A stretch of 64,000 nt of DNA from Pseudomonas sp. Fl4BN1 (lineage in GTDB: Bacteria; Pseudomonadota; Gammaproteobacteria; Pseudomonadales; Pseudomonadaceae): the NCBI RefSeq assembly GCF_009908285.1, contig NZ_JAAARM010000002.1, positions 248,001 to 312,000 on the forward strand. Reading direction: 5' to 3'. How positions within the stretch are numbered: the first letter of the stretch is position 1; each line of letters starts with the position of its first letter. This document shows, in pieces, positions 9,758-19,787 of the stretch. The notes under the pieces were generated by a model, which saw only the letters and a list, made by a program, of their open reading frames with translations, was not told where the DNA came from and searched no databases. A program made the translations under genes and the position numbers.

Positions 9758-12604
9758 ATGCCCCATACCCATGAAATCCGTCCCGACCTGGATGAAGGAA
9801 TCGATCGCAAGGTTCTGAGCCGACTGCGCGCACGTTTTCTCACCCTCAATGAGGGACGCATGGCACGCGCAATGGAGGGGTTGTCGACGCGCCAGCAATT
9901 GGTCCTCAACCTGTTGCCCCTGTTCTTTCATGTCAATCACCCATTGCTGCCCGGTTATGTATCCGGCGCGACTCCAGCGGGGCTATCCAACTACGAACCC
10001 GACCCACAGGCCCTGGCCGAAGCTCAGCGCCTGACCCGGTCTTTTTCCTACAAGCCCCGCCATGGCAACCCGCCACGGCCGATTCACGGGTTATTCCTCA
10101 TGGGCAGCCTGGGCACCCTGGCCCAGGCCGACCAAAGCGATATGGATGTCTGGGTGTGTCACGCCGCGGATCTGAGCGAAACCGAATTGGCCGAGCTACA
10201 GAAGAAATGCCAGTTGCTGGAAACCTGGGCCGCCGGCCAGGGCGCCGAAGCCCACTTCTTCCTGATCGACCCGAGCCGCTTTGTCCGCGGAGAACGGGAT
10301 ACTCAACTGAGCTCGGACGATTGCGGCACTACCCAGCATTATCTGCTGCTGGACGAGTTCTACCGTACGGCCATCTGGCTGGCCGGCCGCACCCCTCTGT
10401 GGTGGCTGGTACCGGTATACGAAGAGAACCGCTACGAGCAGTACATTCACACACTGCTGTCCAAGCGCTTCGTGCCTGCCGAAGAGAACCTCGACCTTGG
10501 CCACATGGCACGCATTCCTCCCGGCGAGTTCATCGGTGCAGGGCTCTGGCAGTTGTTCAAAGGCATCGAGTCACCCTACAAATCAGTGCTCAAGCTGCTG
10601 CTGATCGAGGTCTATGCCAGCGAACATCCCAAGGTCCAGTGCCTGAGCCTGCGCTTCAAGCAAGCGGTATTCGCCAACCGCCTGGACCTCGACGAGCTAG
10701 ACCCATATATCGTGGTCTACCGGCGCATCGAGGAATACCTCAAGGCCCGAGGCGAGCCGGAGCGCCTGGAACTGGTGAGGCGCAGCCTGTACCTCAAGGT
10801 CAACCGCAAGCTCACCACCGGCAACGCAGCTCGCAACCCAAGCTGGCAACGAGCACTGCTGGAGCGCCTGGCCAGCGAATGGGGTTGGGATCAGCGCCAA
10901 CTGGCACTGCTGGACAGCCGCAGCCAATGGAAGGTGCGCCAGGTCAGCGCCGAACGCCGAGCGCTGGTCAACGAACTCAACTACAGCTATCGCTTCCTGA
11001 CCCAGTTCGCCCGCACCGAACAGGCCGCTAGCCTGATCAACAAACGCGATTTGAATGTATTGGGCCGACGGCTGTACGCAGCCTTCGAACGCAAGGCAGG
11101 CAAGATCGAGTTCATCAATCCAGGCATCGCCCCGGACCTGGCGGAAGACACTCTGACCCTGGTGCAGTCGCCAAACAAGAAGGAGCCGGGGCATGACTAC
11201 TGGGGCCTGTACAACGGCAGCCTAACCGCCCTGGAGTGGGAACACTTTGCCCCGATCAAACGCAGCCGCGAACTGCTGGAGCTGCTCACCTGGTGCCATC
11301 GCAACGGCGTGATCGACAGCAGTACGCGCTTGGCCCTGCACCCCGGCAACAGCGACCTGAGCGAATTCGAACTGTTCAATTTGCTGGGCAGCCTGCAACA
11401 GACCGTCGCCCTGCCGTTGACCAGCGTCAGCGAAGAGCAGCTGTTGCACGCCAGCGTGCCCAGCGAGGTGCTGATCCTGGTGAACGTCGGGGTCGATCCC
11501 CTCAAGCATCACCGCGACCTGAACGTTCACATGACCACCGAACGCACCGACTCTCTGAGCTACGCGGGAGTGCGGGAGAACTTGGTACTGACCCTGGATC
11601 AGGTGACTCTCAATAGCTGGAATGAGGTCATGGTCAGCCGTTACGACGGCGAACATGCGTTGCTCGATTGCCTGCGGGACTACCTGAATAATCTGCCGTC
11701 GCGCAGCCAACCGCGCCTGCAGGTACGCTGTTTCTGCCACAACCGCGCGCAATTCATCGCCCGGCGGGTGGAGGAATTGTTCGAAACCGCGCACAACCTG
11801 ATGCTCAGCCAGCTCAACTATCGCTACCTGATTCAAGTGCAGCAGCATTATCACGTCCTCGAACTGCTGCCCGGGAAGGTCCGCCACCGGGCCATGGCAA
11901 CCCCTGCAGCGCTGCTCGAGTACCTGGGACAGGAGCAGGTCCGCTACAGCCCCCTGCATCTGGACCCGATGGCCCTGGAGGACCATGACCTGGCACTGGT
12001 CCTGCCCATGGGCCAGTCGGACTGCGTCCAGGTGTTCTATCGGATCATCGAACGCCACGCCGAACTCTATATCCTCGATGAGCACAACGCGCTGTGGCAG
12101 CAGACCTTGCCCTACCACGACGAACAAAGCCTATTGGTACCCCTGCAGCGTTTCCTGCAGTCGATCCTCTACCGCCGTGAAGCGCTGCTGCCGATGGAAA
12201 GCAGTCAGGACGAGAAACCCTTGGAAACAATCTACTTGCAGGTTCTGCCCTCAGGCAGCGGCCGAGCACGTCGGGTGGAGGCCCGGCCAGCACCGCTGAC
12301 GCCCGTCGACAAGGCTTTTTATGACGTGCAAGCAATCATCGGCAAGGCGGCACCGGGGCAGGTGCACGTCTCGCTGTACTGCAACCAACGGGAGTTTTCC
12401 GAACTGGAATATGGCGATCAGCTGTTCAGCGCAGTGGCCCAGGAGATCGTCGGACAGCGCCACGAACCTGAGCGTTATCGCTGCTACATCACCGACCTTG
12501 ACCTGTCCGGGCTACTCGGTGATGTGCAAAGTTCGAGCATCGTATATCTGCGTTACAAGGCCAGCCTGGAGCGCGCACTGAACGACGCGCTCGAGCAGGT
12601 CTAG
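9758..12604 (+). CDS. cyaA: Class I adenylate cyclase
   Basis: A 948-residue enzyme making cyclic AMP from ATP, about 100 residues longer than enterobacterial CyaA, as in other pseudomonads. The nucleotidyltransferase-type active site is visible as GSLGTLAQ from residue 116 with Asp128 and Asp130 in QSDMDVWVC. The C-terminal half is the regulatory region. No membrane segment. It ends 8 bp from the convergent rnk gene. In P. aeruginosa cAMP acts through Vfr; this class I enzyme is the minor cyclase there next to membrane CyaB. Confidence 0.95.
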   Translation: MPHTHEIRPDLDEGIDRKVLSRLRARFLTLNEGRMARAMEGLSTRQQLVLNLLPLFFHVNHPLLPGYVSGATPAGLSNYEPDPQALAEAQRLTRSFSYKPRHGNPPRPIHGLFLMGSLGTLAQADQSDMDVWVCHAADLSETELAELQKKCQLLETWAAGQGAEAHFFLIDPSRFVRGERDTQLSSDDCGTTQHYLLLDEFYRTAIWLAGRTPLWWLVPVYEENRYEQYIHTLLSKRFVPAEENLDLGHMARIPPGEFIGAGLWQLFKGIESPYKSVLKLLLIEVYASEHPKVQCLSLRFKQAVFANRLDLDELDPYIVVYRRIEEYLKARGEPERLELVRRSLYLKVNRKLTTGNAARNPSWQRALLERLASEWGWDQRQLALLDSRSQWKVRQVSAERRALVNELNYSYRFLTQFARTEQAASLINKRDLNVLGRRLYAAFERKAGKIEFINPGIAPDLAEDTLTLVQSPNKKEPGHDYWGLYNGSLTALEWEHFAPIKRSRELLELLTWCHRNGVIDSSTRLALHPGNSDLSEFELFNLLGSLQQTVALPLTSVSEEQLLHASVPSEVLILVNVGVDPLKHHRDLNVHMTTERTDSLSYAGVRENLVLTLDQVTLNSWNEVMVSRYDGEHALLDCLRDYLNNLPSRSQPRLQVRCFCHNRAQFIARRVEELFETAHNLMLSQLNYRYLIQVQQHYHVLELLPGKVRHRAMATPAALLEYLGQEQVRYSPLHLDPMALEDHDLALVLPMGQSDCVQVFYRIIERHAELYILDEHNALWQQTLPYHDEQSLLVPLQRFLQSILYRREALLPMESSQDEKPLETIYLQVLPSGSGRARRVEARPAPLTPVDKAFYDVQAIIGKAAPGQVHVSLYCNQREFSELEYGDQLFSAVAQEIVGQRHEPERYRCYITDLDLSGLLGDVQSSSIVYLRYKASLERALNDALEQV

Positions 12605-12611
12605 GGCGAAA

Positions 12612-13025
12612 TCAGAGGTGGTAGTCGCCCGCTGCTTCCGGCTGGTATTCCACTTCCAGCAGAGTCAGCTTCAAAGTCTTGCCACCTGGCGCCGGCCAGT
12701 CGATGTATTGACCCACCTGCAGGCCCAGCAAGGCGCTGCCTACCGGGGCTAGAATCGAGATCTTGCCTTCGTCGGCGTTGGCGTCCTGTGGATAAACCAG
12801 GGTCAGGTGATAGTCCTTGCCGCTACTTTCTTCACGGCAATGCACACGCGAGTTCATGGTTACGACACCGGCCGGAACTTCATCGTGGCCCACCAGCGTT
12901 TCGGCACGATCCAACTCGGTTTGCAGTGCAATGACGCCTGGCAGCGAGTCGTCCAGGCTGTCGATCAGGCGCTCCAGACGTTGCACGTCAAGGCGGGTAA
13001 GGATGATGGATGGTGCAGTACTCAT
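12612..13025 (-). CDS. rnk: Nucleoside diphosphate kinase regulator Rnk (GreA/GreB-like)
   Basis: A 137-residue protein with an N-terminal short coiled-coil-like helix and a C-terminal FKBP-like domain of the GreA/GreB fold (VYPQDANADEGKISILAPVG, then GSALLGLQVGQYIDW). Rnk binds RNA polymerase near the secondary channel and, by family knowledge, affects nucleoside diphosphate kinase levels and alginate in P. aeruginosa. Convergent with cyaA; a terminator for the upstream DUF1289 gene lies just before its start. Confidence 0.93.
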   Translation of the reverse strand: MSTAPSIILTRLDVQRLERLIDSLDDSLPGVIALQTELDRAETLVGHDEVPAGVVTMNSRVHCREESSGKDYHLTLVYPQDANADEGKISILAPVGSALLGLQVGQYIDWPAPGGKTLKLTLLEVEYQPEAAGDYHL

Positions 13026-13055
13026 GATCCTGGCTGACTCCTATTTTTTCTGCAC

Positions 13056-13089
13056 AAAAAAGCAAAACCCCGCCAAATAAGACGGGGTT
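13056..13089 (-). terminator. Intrinsic terminator upstream of rnk (end of cyaY-DUF1289 transcript)
   Basis: On the minus strand AACCCCG/CGGGGTT stem (13066-13089) is followed by TTTGCTTTTTT. It insulates rnk from the DUF1289 and cyaY genes upstream. Confidence 0.75.
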
Positions 13090-13167
13090 CTCACCGGCCT
13101 CGATGTAGTGAGGCGAAGCCGGACACTATCACAGCACACTGAATAAACAAACCGTATGAGTACGAAC

Positions 13168-13425
13168 CTAAAGCCCCTCTGCCACCACGGTCTGTTTACG
13201 CTGCAGCGCCTGGACACAGATCACGCGCCGACGTTCGTCATCGGCCGAGCGCCACTCGCGAATGTCCTCCACATGACGGAAACAGCCACGGCAGACCTTC
13301 TCCTCATCGAGACGGCACAGGCTGATGCACGGTGAGCTCACCGCCGGGCTGACGTTACTGTAGAGCGGCTTGGGCGGGCGGACTGCGGCAGGCTGCGTCA
13401 CGGTATCAAAGCCCTTCGAACTCAA
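13168..13425 (-). CDS. DUF1289 family cysteine-containing protein
   Basis: An 85-residue protein with the DUF1289 pattern SPCISLCRLDEEKVCRGCFR followed by EIREW-like residues (here DIREWRSADDERR). The four cysteines suggest metal or Fe-S binding, but this is not shown. Its start overlaps the 3' end of cyaY by 20 nt, so the two are probably cotranscribed; the overlap with an iron-sulfur factor may be functionally meaningful. Confidence 0.85.
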   Translation of the reverse strand: MSSKGFDTVTQPAAVRPPKPLYSNVSPAVSSPCISLCRLDEEKVCRGCFRHVEDIREWRSADDERRRVICVQALQRKQTVVAEGL

Positions 13426-13738
13426 GCTTGATGCCCGCCTGCTCGAAGACGATACGCTCCAGCATCTCCCCCAGCTGCTCTTCGCTCTTGTCGCACATCC
13501 AGCGCTCGCTTTCTGCGTCGTAATCGAAGTGGAAACCGCCGGAACGCGCGGCCAGCCACAGCTGGCGCAAAGGTTCCTGGCGGCTGAAGATCACCTGGCT
13601 GCCGTTGTCGAACTTGACGGTGAGTACCCCAGCCGAGCTTTCCAGGTCGATATCCAGGTCACTCTCATCGAAAATATCCTCCAGCGTCTGCTGGGTGGCG
13701 TCCACCAGGTCGTGAAAACGGGCTTCAGTCAAACTCAT
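13406..13738 (-). CDS. cyaY: Frataxin homologue CyaY
   Basis: A 110-residue iron-binding protein that modulates the IscS/IscU iron-sulfur assembly machinery. The acidic first helix (EDIFDESDLDIDLES) and the sheet motifs SQVIFSRQEPLRQLWLA and GGFHFDY are diagnostic. Length equals the bacterial frataxin family. Divergent from lptM-lysA across 239 bp. Confidence 0.95.
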   Translation of the reverse strand: MSLTEARFHDLVDATQQTLEDIFDESDLDIDLESSAGVLTVKFDNGSQVIFSRQEPLRQLWLAARSGGFHFDYDAESERWMCDKSEEQLGEMLERIVFEQAGIKLEFEGL

Positions 13739-13977
13739 TACGGGAACCTCGAAAAGTGTCTACTCACGCTCAAGCGCCGCAAGATACGGGCGCTTCCCGG
13801 CGAATGCAAAGGATACCGAACAGGCGAACAAATGCGCGGCCCATTGCGCCGGGGGCCGCCCAAACCCGCTAACGGGCATTGGGCAAAGGCCCGCTGGACG
13901 GGAGTTACGCTGCATAGGCAAGCTGCCGGGTGGCCGGTATACTCGGGCGCAATTTACGCATTCTCAAGGATTTCGCC

Positions 13978-14136
13978 ATGAAGCGCCTGATCTCTTCCCT
14001 TGCTGCGCTCGTCGCGGTTGCCTGCCTTGTTACCGCCTGCGGCCAGAAAGGCCCGCTGTATCTGCCCGATGACAGCAAATCCCCCGAAGAACAGGCGAAG
14101 TCGCAATCGCAGTCGCACAAGCACGACACCTACTAA
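13978..14136 (+). CDS. lptM: LPS translocon maturation chaperone LptM (YifL/LppL-type lipoprotein)
   Basis: A 52-residue outer membrane lipoprotein. The signal peptide ends in LVTACGQKGPLYLP; Cys21 is the lipidated residue and CGQKGPLYLP is the conserved motif by which the family binds the LptD/LptE translocon. The start MKRLISSL is preceded by AAGGA; an upstream in-frame ATG lacks a signal peptide context. It is 9 bp before lysA, the standard pseudomonad arrangement. Confidence 0.93.
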   Translation: MKRLISSLAALVAVACLVTACGQKGPLYLPDDSKSPEEQAKSQSQSHKHDTY

Positions 14137-14145
14137 GGGCAAACC

Positions 14146-15393
14146 ATGGACGCTTTTAACTACCGCGACGGTGAGCTGTTCGCGGAAAGCGTAGCCCTGT
14201 CCGCGATTGCCGATCGTTTCGGCACGCCCACCTACGTCTATTCCCGTGCACACATCGAAGCCCAGTACCTGGCTTATGCACAGGCACTTGCCGGCATGCC
14301 GCACCTGGTCTGCTTCGCGGTAAAAGCCAACTCCAACCTGGGCGTGCTGAATGTCCTGGCCCGCCTCGGCGCCGGTTTCGACATCGTCTCCCGGGGCGAG
14401 TTGGAGCGGGTATTGGCCGCAGGCGGTCAGGCCGACAAGATTGTCTTCTCCGGCGTCGGCAAAACCCGTGACGACATGCGTCGTGCCCTGGAAGTGGGCG
14501 TCCATTGTTTCAACGTCGAATCCGCTGAAGAACTGGAGCGCCTGCAGGTCGTGGCCGCCGAGCTGGGTGTACGCGCGCCAATCTCGCTGCGGGTCAATCC
14601 CGACGTCGATGCCGGTACCCACCCGTACATTTCCACCGGGCTCAAGGAAAACAAGTTCGGTATCGCAATTGCTGCCGCCGAGGATGTGTACATCCGCGCA
14701 GCGCAGTTGCCCAACCTGGAAATCATCGGTGTCGACTGCCATATCGGCTCGCAACTGACCACCCTGGAACCCTTCATCGACGCCCTCGACCGGCTGCTGG
14801 ATCTAGTGGACCGCCTCGGCGAATGCGGTATCTACCTGCGCCACATCGATCTGGGTGGTGGCTTGGGTGTGCGCTATCGCGACGAAGAGCCGCCGCTGGC
14901 TGCCGACTACATCAAGGCAGTGCGCGAGCGCCTGGATGGCCGCGACCTGGCCCTGGTGTTCGAACCGGGCCGCTTCATCGTCGCCAACGCCGGCGTGCTG
15001 CTGACTCGGGTCGAGTACCTCAAGCACACCGAACACAAGGATTTCGCCATCGTCGACGGCGCCATGAACGACCTGATCCGCCCGGCGCTGTACCAGGCCT
15101 GGATGGACGTCAGCGCCGTACGCCCGCGCGATGCCGAACCCCGCACCTACGACATCGTCGGACCGATCTGCGAAACCGGCGACTTCCTCGCCAAGGAGCG
15201 CGCCCTGGCCCTGGCAGAGGGCGACCTGCTGGCGGTGCATTCCGCTGGTGCCTATGGTTTCGTCATGAGCTCGAACTACAACACCCGCGGTCGTGCCGCT
15301 GAAGTACTGGTCGATGGCGACCAGGCCGTTGAAGTGCGTCGCCGCGAGACGGTAGCCGAGTTATTCGCTGGCGAAAGCCTGCTGCCGGAGTAA
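14146..15393 (+). CDS. lysA: Diaminopimelate decarboxylase
   Basis: A 415-residue PLP enzyme of fold type III converting meso-diaminopimelate to L-lysine. Lys60 in CFAVKANSN binds [13 protein letters not shown] and the [11 protein letters not shown] loop with the catalytic Cys are present. Second gene of lptM-lysA-dapF-DUF484-xerC-HAD, only 4 bp from dapF. Confidence 0.97.
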   Translation: MDAFNYRDGELFAESVALSAIADRFGTPTYVYSRAHIEAQYLAYAQALAGMPHLVCFAVKANSNLGVLNVLARLGAGFDIVSRGELERVLAAGGQADKIVFSGVGKTRDDMRRALEVGVHCFNVESAEELERLQVVAAELGVRAPISLRVNPDVDAGTHPYISTGLKENKFGIAIAAAEDVYIRAAQLPNLEIIGVDCHIGSQLTTLEPFIDALDRLLDLVDRLGECGIYLRHIDLGGGLGVRYRDEEPPLAADYIKAVRERLDGRDLALVFEPGRFIVANAGVLLTRVEYLKHTEHKDFAIVDGAMNDLIRPALYQAWMDVSAVRPRDAEPRTYDIVGPICETGDFLAKERALALAEGDLLAVHSAGAYGFVMSSNYNTRGRAAEVLVDGDQAVEVRRRETVAELFAGESLLPE

Positions 15394-15397
15394 AGCC

Positions 15398-16228
15398 ATG
15401 CTGCTGCGTTTTACCAAGATGCATGGCCTGGGCAATGATTTCATGGTTCTCGACCTGGTCAGCCAGCACGCGCATATTCTGCCCAAGCACGCCAAACAAT
15501 GGGGTGACCGTCATACCGGGATCGGCTTCGATCAGTTGCTGATCGTCGAGGCCCCGAGCAATCCGGATGTGGATTTCCGCTACCGGATCTTCAACTCCGA
15601 CGGCTCCGAAGTAGAACAATGTGGCAACGGTGCCCGCTGCTTCGCCCGCTTCGTACTGGACAAGCGCCTGACCACCAAGCGTCAGATCCGCGTGGAAACC
15701 AAGAGCGGCGTGATCGAACTGGATGTGCGCAACGACGGTCAGATCAGCGTCAATATGGGCGCTCCACGCCTGGTGCCGGCGGATATTCCGTTCCAGGCAC
15801 CGGCTCAGGCCAACAGCTACTTGCTGGACGTCGAGGGTCGCGAGGTCGAATTGGCCGCCGTATCCATGGGCAACCCCCACGCGGTATTGCGGGTAGATGA
15901 CATCAACAGTGCGCCGGTTCACCAACTGGGCCCGAAGATCGAGCACCATCCGCGCTTCCCGGCGCGGGTCAATGTCGGTTTTCTCCAGGTGCTGGACCGT
16001 CAGCGCGCACAATTGCGGGTCTGGGAACGCGGCGCTGGGGAAACCCAGGCCTGTGGTACCGGCGCCTGCGCCGCCGCAGTGGCCGCGATCAGCCAGGGGT
16101 GGATGGATTCACCACTATTGATCGACCTGCCGGGCGGGCGCTTGTCCATTGAATGGGCCGGCCCTGGCCAACCGGTGATGATGACCGGCCCGGCAGTGCG
16201 CGTATACGAAGGACAGGTGCGTCTATGA
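15398..16228 (+). CDS. dapF: Diaminopimelate epimerase
   Basis: A 276-residue enzyme interconverting LL- and meso-diaminopimelate for lysine and peptidoglycan. The two catalytic cysteines are Cys75 in EQCGNGARC and Cys219 in [11 protein letters not shown]-terminal [11 protein letters not shown] is diagnostic. Cotranscribed with lysA. Confidence 0.97.
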   Translation: MLLRFTKMHGLGNDFMVLDLVSQHAHILPKHAKQWGDRHTGIGFDQLLIVEAPSNPDVDFRYRIFNSDGSEVEQCGNGARCFARFVLDKRLTTKRQIRVETKSGVIELDVRNDGQISVNMGAPRLVPADIPFQAPAQANSYLLDVEGREVELAAVSMGNPHAVLRVDDINSAPVHQLGPKIEHHPRFPARVNVGFLQVLDRQRAQLRVWERGAGETQACGTGACAAAVAAISQGWMDSPLLIDLPGGRLSIEWAGPGQPVMMTGPAVRVYEGQVRL

Positions 16229-16241
16229 GTGAGCGAAATCC

Positions 16242-16967
16242 ATGACTGATCAGCCGCAGGTTCCCGCCAAAAAGCCCGACGATTCACCTTCCGAAAGCCT
16301 GGAGGCCGCGGCTGTAGCCGCCTACCTGGAGGCACACCCGGACTTCTTCGTCGACCACGAAGAACTGCTCCCGGCCTTGCGTATTCCCCACCAGCGCGGC
16401 GATACCGTTTCGCTGGTGGAGCGGCAGATGAAGATCCTCCGCGAACGCAATATCGAGATGCGCCATCGCCTGTCGCAATTGATGGACGTGGCACGGGACA
16501 ATGACCGGCTGTTCGACAAGACCCGCCGCCTGATCCTTGCGCTGATGGACGCCACCAGCCTGGAAGAAGTGGTGATGAGCGTCGAAGACAGCCTGCGCCA
16601 GGACTTCCAGGTGCCCTTTGTCAGCCTGATCCTGTTCAGCGACATCGCCATGCCGGTAGGTCGCTGGGTTTCCGCCGCCGAAGCCCAGGGCGCCATTGGC
16701 GGCCTGTTGGCGGAAGGCAAGAGTGTCAGCGGCAGCCTGCGCGAACACGAGCTGGACTTTCTCTTCGGCGAAGAACAGCGCAAGCAGATCGGCTCCACCG
16801 CGGTGGTCGCCCTGGCACACCAGGGCATGCACGGTGTCCTGGCTATCGCCAGCCGTGATCCACAGCATTACAAGAGCTCGGTGGGCACCCTGTTCCTCAG
16901 TTACATCGCCGAGGTCACTGGCCGCGTGCTGCCGCGCTTCACCCACTCGCTGCGCTCGGTACGCTGA
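16242..16967 (+). CDS. DUF484 family GAF-like protein
   Basis: A 241-residue protein always found between dapF and xerC in gammaproteobacteria. N-terminal helical part ([20 protein letters not shown]), a coiled-coil linker ([18 protein letters not shown]) and a GAF-like C-terminal domain. Function unknown; no ligand residues can be assigned. It ends 2 bp before xerC. Confidence 0.92.
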   Translation: MTDQPQVPAKKPDDSPSESLEAAAVAAYLEAHPDFFVDHEELLPALRIPHQRGDTVSLVERQMKILRERNIEMRHRLSQLMDVARDNDRLFDKTRRLILALMDATSLEEVVMSVEDSLRQDFQVPFVSLILFSDIAMPVGRWVSAAEAQGAIGGLLAEGKSVSGSLREHELDFLFGEEQRKQIGSTAVVALAHQGMHGVLAIASRDPQHYKSSVGTLFLSYIAEVTGRVLPRFTHSLRSVR

Positions 16968-16969
16968 CC

Positions 16970-17866
16970 GTGCAAGAACAACTGGACGCCTACTGCGCGC
17001 ATCTGCGCAGTGAGCGCCAGGTGTCGCCTCACACCCTGCAGGCCTACCGGCGCGACCTCGACAAGGTGCTGGGGTTCTGCGAGAAACAACAGGTCCGCAA
17101 CTGGACCGACCTGGACATCCAGGGCCTGCGCAGCATGATTGCCCGCCTGCATCAGCAGGGTCAGTCATCGCGCAGCCTGGCGCGCCTGCTGTCCGCGGTA
17201 CGCGGGCTCTACCACTACCTGAACCGCGAAGGATTGTGCGATCACGATCCGGCCAACGGCCTGGCTCCGCCCAAGGGTGAACGACGCCTGCCCAAGACCC
17301 TGGACGCCGATCGCACCCTGCAACTGCTGGAAGGCGCAGTGGAAGACGACTTCCTGGCCCATCGTGACCAGGCGATCCTGGAACTGTTCTACTCCTGCGG
17401 ATTGCGCCTTTCCGAGCTGACCAGCCTGAACCTCGAACAACTGGACCTGCCGGACGGCCTGGTACAAGTCCAGGGCAAGGGCAGCAAGACTCGAGTCCTG
17501 CCGGTGGGCAGGAAAGCCCGGGAGGCGCTGTCGCAGTGGCTGCCACTGCGAGCCCTGAGCAACCCGCCGGACGGCGCCCTGTTCGTCAGCCAAAAGGGCC
17601 GACGCCTGGGGCCGCGAGCCATTCAACTGCGGGTCAAGGCCGCCGGCGAACGGGAGCTGGGGCAGAACCTGCACCCGCACATGCTGCGCCACTCCTTCGC
17701 CAGCCATTTGCTGGAGTCCTCCCAGGACCTGCGCGCCGTGCAGGAACTGCTCGGGCACTCGGACATCAAGACCACCCAGATCTACACCCACCTGGACTTC
17801 CAGCACCTGGCAGCGGTCTACGACAGCGCCCATCCACGGGCCAAACGCAACAAAGGCGGTGAGTAA
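16970..17866 (+). CDS. xerC: Tyrosine recombinase XerC
   Basis: A 298-residue site-specific recombinase that with XerD resolves chromosome dimers at dif. N-terminal SAM-like domain (1-85) and C-terminal catalytic domain with the R...HxxR...H...Y set: Arg in [34 protein letters not shown] and nucleophile Tyr272 in QIYTHLD. It starts with GTG directly after the DUF484 stop and its TAA overlaps the ATG of the next gene by one base. Called sss in P. fluorescens and P. aeruginosa. Confidence 0.96.
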   Translation: MQEQLDAYCAHLRSERQVSPHTLQAYRRDLDKVLGFCEKQQVRNWTDLDIQGLRSMIARLHQQGQSSRSLARLLSAVRGLYHYLNREGLCDHDPANGLAPPKGERRLPKTLDADRTLQLLEGAVEDDFLAHRDQAILELFYSCGLRLSELTSLNLEQLDLPDGLVQVQGKGSKTRVLPVGRKAREALSQWLPLRALSNPPDGALFVSQKGRRLGPRAIQLRVKAAGERELGQNLHPHMLRHSFASHLLESSQDLRAVQELLGHSDIKTTQIYTHLDFQHLAAVYDSAHPRAKRNKGGE

Positions 17867-18567
17867 TGACCATCAAGCTGATCACCTTCGACCTCGATGA
17901 CACCCTGTGGGACACCGCTCCGGTAATCGTCAGCGCCGAAGCCACCCTGCGCCAGTGGCTGACGGAACACGCGCCGAATCTTGGCGGCGTGCCGGTGGAG
18001 CATCTGTGGGCCATTCGCGAGCGGGTACTGAACAACGAGCCGAACCTCAAGCACCGGATCAGCGCCCTGCGCCGCCGGGTGCTGTTCCACGCCCTGGAAG
18101 AGGCCGGGTATGACCACGTACAGGCTAACCAGCTAGCGGATCAGAGCTTCGAAGTGTTCCTGCATGCCCGGCACCAACTGAATATCTTCCCCGAGGTCCA
18201 ACCGACCCTGGAGGCCCTGGCCAACCATTTCGCCCTGGGAGTGGTCACCAACGGCAACGCCGACGTACGTCGCCTGGGCCTGGCGGACTACTTCAAGTTC
18301 GCCCTGTGTGCCGAAGATATCGGCATCGCCAAACCCGATGCCCGGCTGTTCCATGAAGCCTTGCAGCGCGGCGGAGCGAGCGCCGACAGCGCCGTGCATA
18401 TCGGCGATCACCCGGGTGATGACATTGCCGGTGCCCAGCAGGCAGGATTGCGCGCCATCTGGTTCAACCCCACCGGCAAGGCCTGGGAAGCCGAGCATGC
18501 GCCCGATGCGGAAATCCGCAGCCTGACCGAACTCCCCGCGCTGCTAGGCCGCTGGAAGTCGCTGTAG
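17866..18567 (+). CDS. HAD-superfamily hydrolase (HAD-IA)
   Basis: A 233-residue phosphatase-like protein. HAD motif I is FDLDDTLWDT (nucleophile Asp10), motif II is VVTNGN, motif III the Lys in GIAKPDARLF, and motif IV HIGDHPGDDIAGA. Related to YigB, which dephosphorylates FMN in E. coli; the position after xerC is the same as yigB, so FMN phosphatase is a reasonable inference. Substrate not provable here. Confidence 0.9.
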   Translation: MTIKLITFDLDDTLWDTAPVIVSAEATLRQWLTEHAPNLGGVPVEHLWAIRERVLNNEPNLKHRISALRRRVLFHALEEAGYDHVQANQLADQSFEVFLHARHQLNIFPEVQPTLEALANHFALGVVTNGNADVRRLGLADYFKFALCAEDIGIAKPDARLFHEALQRGGASADSAVHIGDHPGDDIAGAQQAGLRAIWFNPTGKAWEAEHAPDAEIRSLTELPALLGRWKSL

Positions 18568-18676
18568 ACGCCCCGCAGAACGGCTCCAGGCGATCTCTTG
18601 GATAGGCCGTTTCGCCAGCTCTGGCGGGGCCTCACCCTTGATCGCAGCCTGCGACGATTGCAATTGCTTTGGGTAT

Positions 18677-18707
18677 GAAAAAGCCCGCAGCGACGGCGGG
18701 CTTTTTC
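18677..18707. terminator. Bidirectional terminator between the HAD gene and sutA
   Basis: A near-perfect stem GAAAAAGCCCGC / GCGGGCTTTTTC with T tracts on both strands lies between the convergent lysA-xerC operon and sutA. Confidence 0.9.
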
Positions 18708-18726
18708 AGCAAGCAAGTAGCAAGGC

Positions 18727-19050
18727 TCAGATAGGCCGGCTGCCGTACTTGTTATCAGGCTTCTTGGGCGGATCGGCGACCACATTGGCCTCGACTTCCT
18801 GCACTCTACCGCCACGGGCCAGGAACTCTTCCATGGCACGCGCCAGTGCATCACGCTCCTTATTCTTGGCTTCGACACTCGGCAGCTCGTCTACCGAGAC
18901 GGCAGCCTTGGCTTTGCCTTTGGCGGTCGGAGCAGGTGCATCACCGCCATCGTCTTCCGCCACATCGTCGGCGGCCGCTTCAAGACCTTCTTCGGTATCG
19001 TCTTCTTCACCTACTTCGAGGTCGTCGTTTTCCAGATCATCGTCGCTCAT
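18727..19050 (-). CDS. sutA: Transcriptional regulator SutA
   Basis: A 107-residue, mostly disordered acidic protein: Asp/Glu-rich N-terminus, an Ala/Lys-rich middle (PTAKGKAKAAVSVDELPSVEA), a helix (ERDALARAMEEFLARGG) and the C-terminal tail DNKYGSRPI. In P. aeruginosa SutA binds RNA polymerase and supports rRNA and maintenance gene transcription during slow growth. Length and gene position agree with SutA. Confidence 0.9.
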   Translation of the reverse strand: MSDDDLENDDLEVGEEDDTEEGLEAAADDVAEDDGGDAPAPTAKGKAKAAVSVDELPSVEAKNKERDALARAMEEFLARGGRVQEVEANVVADPPKKPDNKYGSRPI

Positions 19051-19152
19051 GTTCTACCTCATGACTTGCGAAAAGCAGATTAGTTATAGCCCAGCTCAGC
19101 CAACTGTCGAAGGCTGCCGGAAAAAAATCAACGTCCACTGATACTCAGCGGC

Positions 19153-19578
19153 TTATGCCTCATCACCGTGCAAGGTGGCAAGGACTTTACGAGCACCGCC
19201 ATGGTCGCGGTGCTCGCCCAGATAAACACCTTGCCAAGTGCCTAGGGCCAGGCGCCCCGCCGATACCGGCAAAGTCAGCTGACAGCCTAGCAAACTGGCC
19301 TTGAAGTGCGCGGGGAGGTCGTCTGCGCCTTCGTCGTTATGTTCGTACCCGGCCATGCCTTGAGGCACCAGGGTGTTGAAGAAACGCTCGAAGTCACGCC
19401 GGACCGCCGGATCGGCGTTCTCGTTGATAGTCAACGAGGCCGAGGTATGTTGCAGCCACACATGCAGCAGACCAATCCGACATGCCTTCAACTCAGGCAG
19501 GCCGGCGAGCAACTCGTCCGTCACCAGATGAAAGCCCCGGGGCCTGGCCCGCAGGGTAATCAGGGTCTGTTGCCACAT
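19153..19578 (-). CDS. YjbQ family protein (secondary thiamine-phosphate synthase type)
   Basis: A 141-residue single-domain protein of the YjbQ/UPF0047 family: [29 protein letters not shown] (conserved His-Thr-Ser) and [16 protein letters not shown]. Homologues show weak thiamine-phosphate synthase activity; the physiological role is open. I start at MWQQTL because GGAG sits 6 nt upstream; a GTG four codons earlier is less likely. Confidence 0.88.
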   Translation of the reverse strand: MWQQTLITLRARPRGFHLVTDELLAGLPELKACRIGLLHVWLQHTSASLTINENADPAVRRDFERFFNTLVPQGMAGYEHNDEGADDLPAHFKASLLGCQLTLPVSAGRLALGTWQGVYLGEHRDHGGARKVLATLHGDEA

Positions 19579-19745
19579 ACCGATCTCCACACTTCGGCGC
19601 GCATTCTAGCGCGCTCAGGGAAAAAACAAAGCGCCGAATAATCCTGCTTTAGTGTAAGCATTTGCCCTACCGAAAATCGTCAGGGCAAACACGCCAAGAC
19701 TCACCAGAAAAACCTTTCAGCCTTTCTCAATGAGAAATACCAGGC

Positions 19746-19771
19746 AAAAAAATGCCCGGCAGGAGCCGGGC
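19746..19771 (-). terminator. Intrinsic terminator of glnK-amtB
   Basis: Minus-strand GCCCGGC/GCCGGGC stem with a TCCT loop followed by ATTTTTTT, just downstream of the amtB stop. The plus strand also has seven T after the stem. Confidence 0.9.
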
Positions 19772-19787
19772 TTTTTTTCTGCAGCGA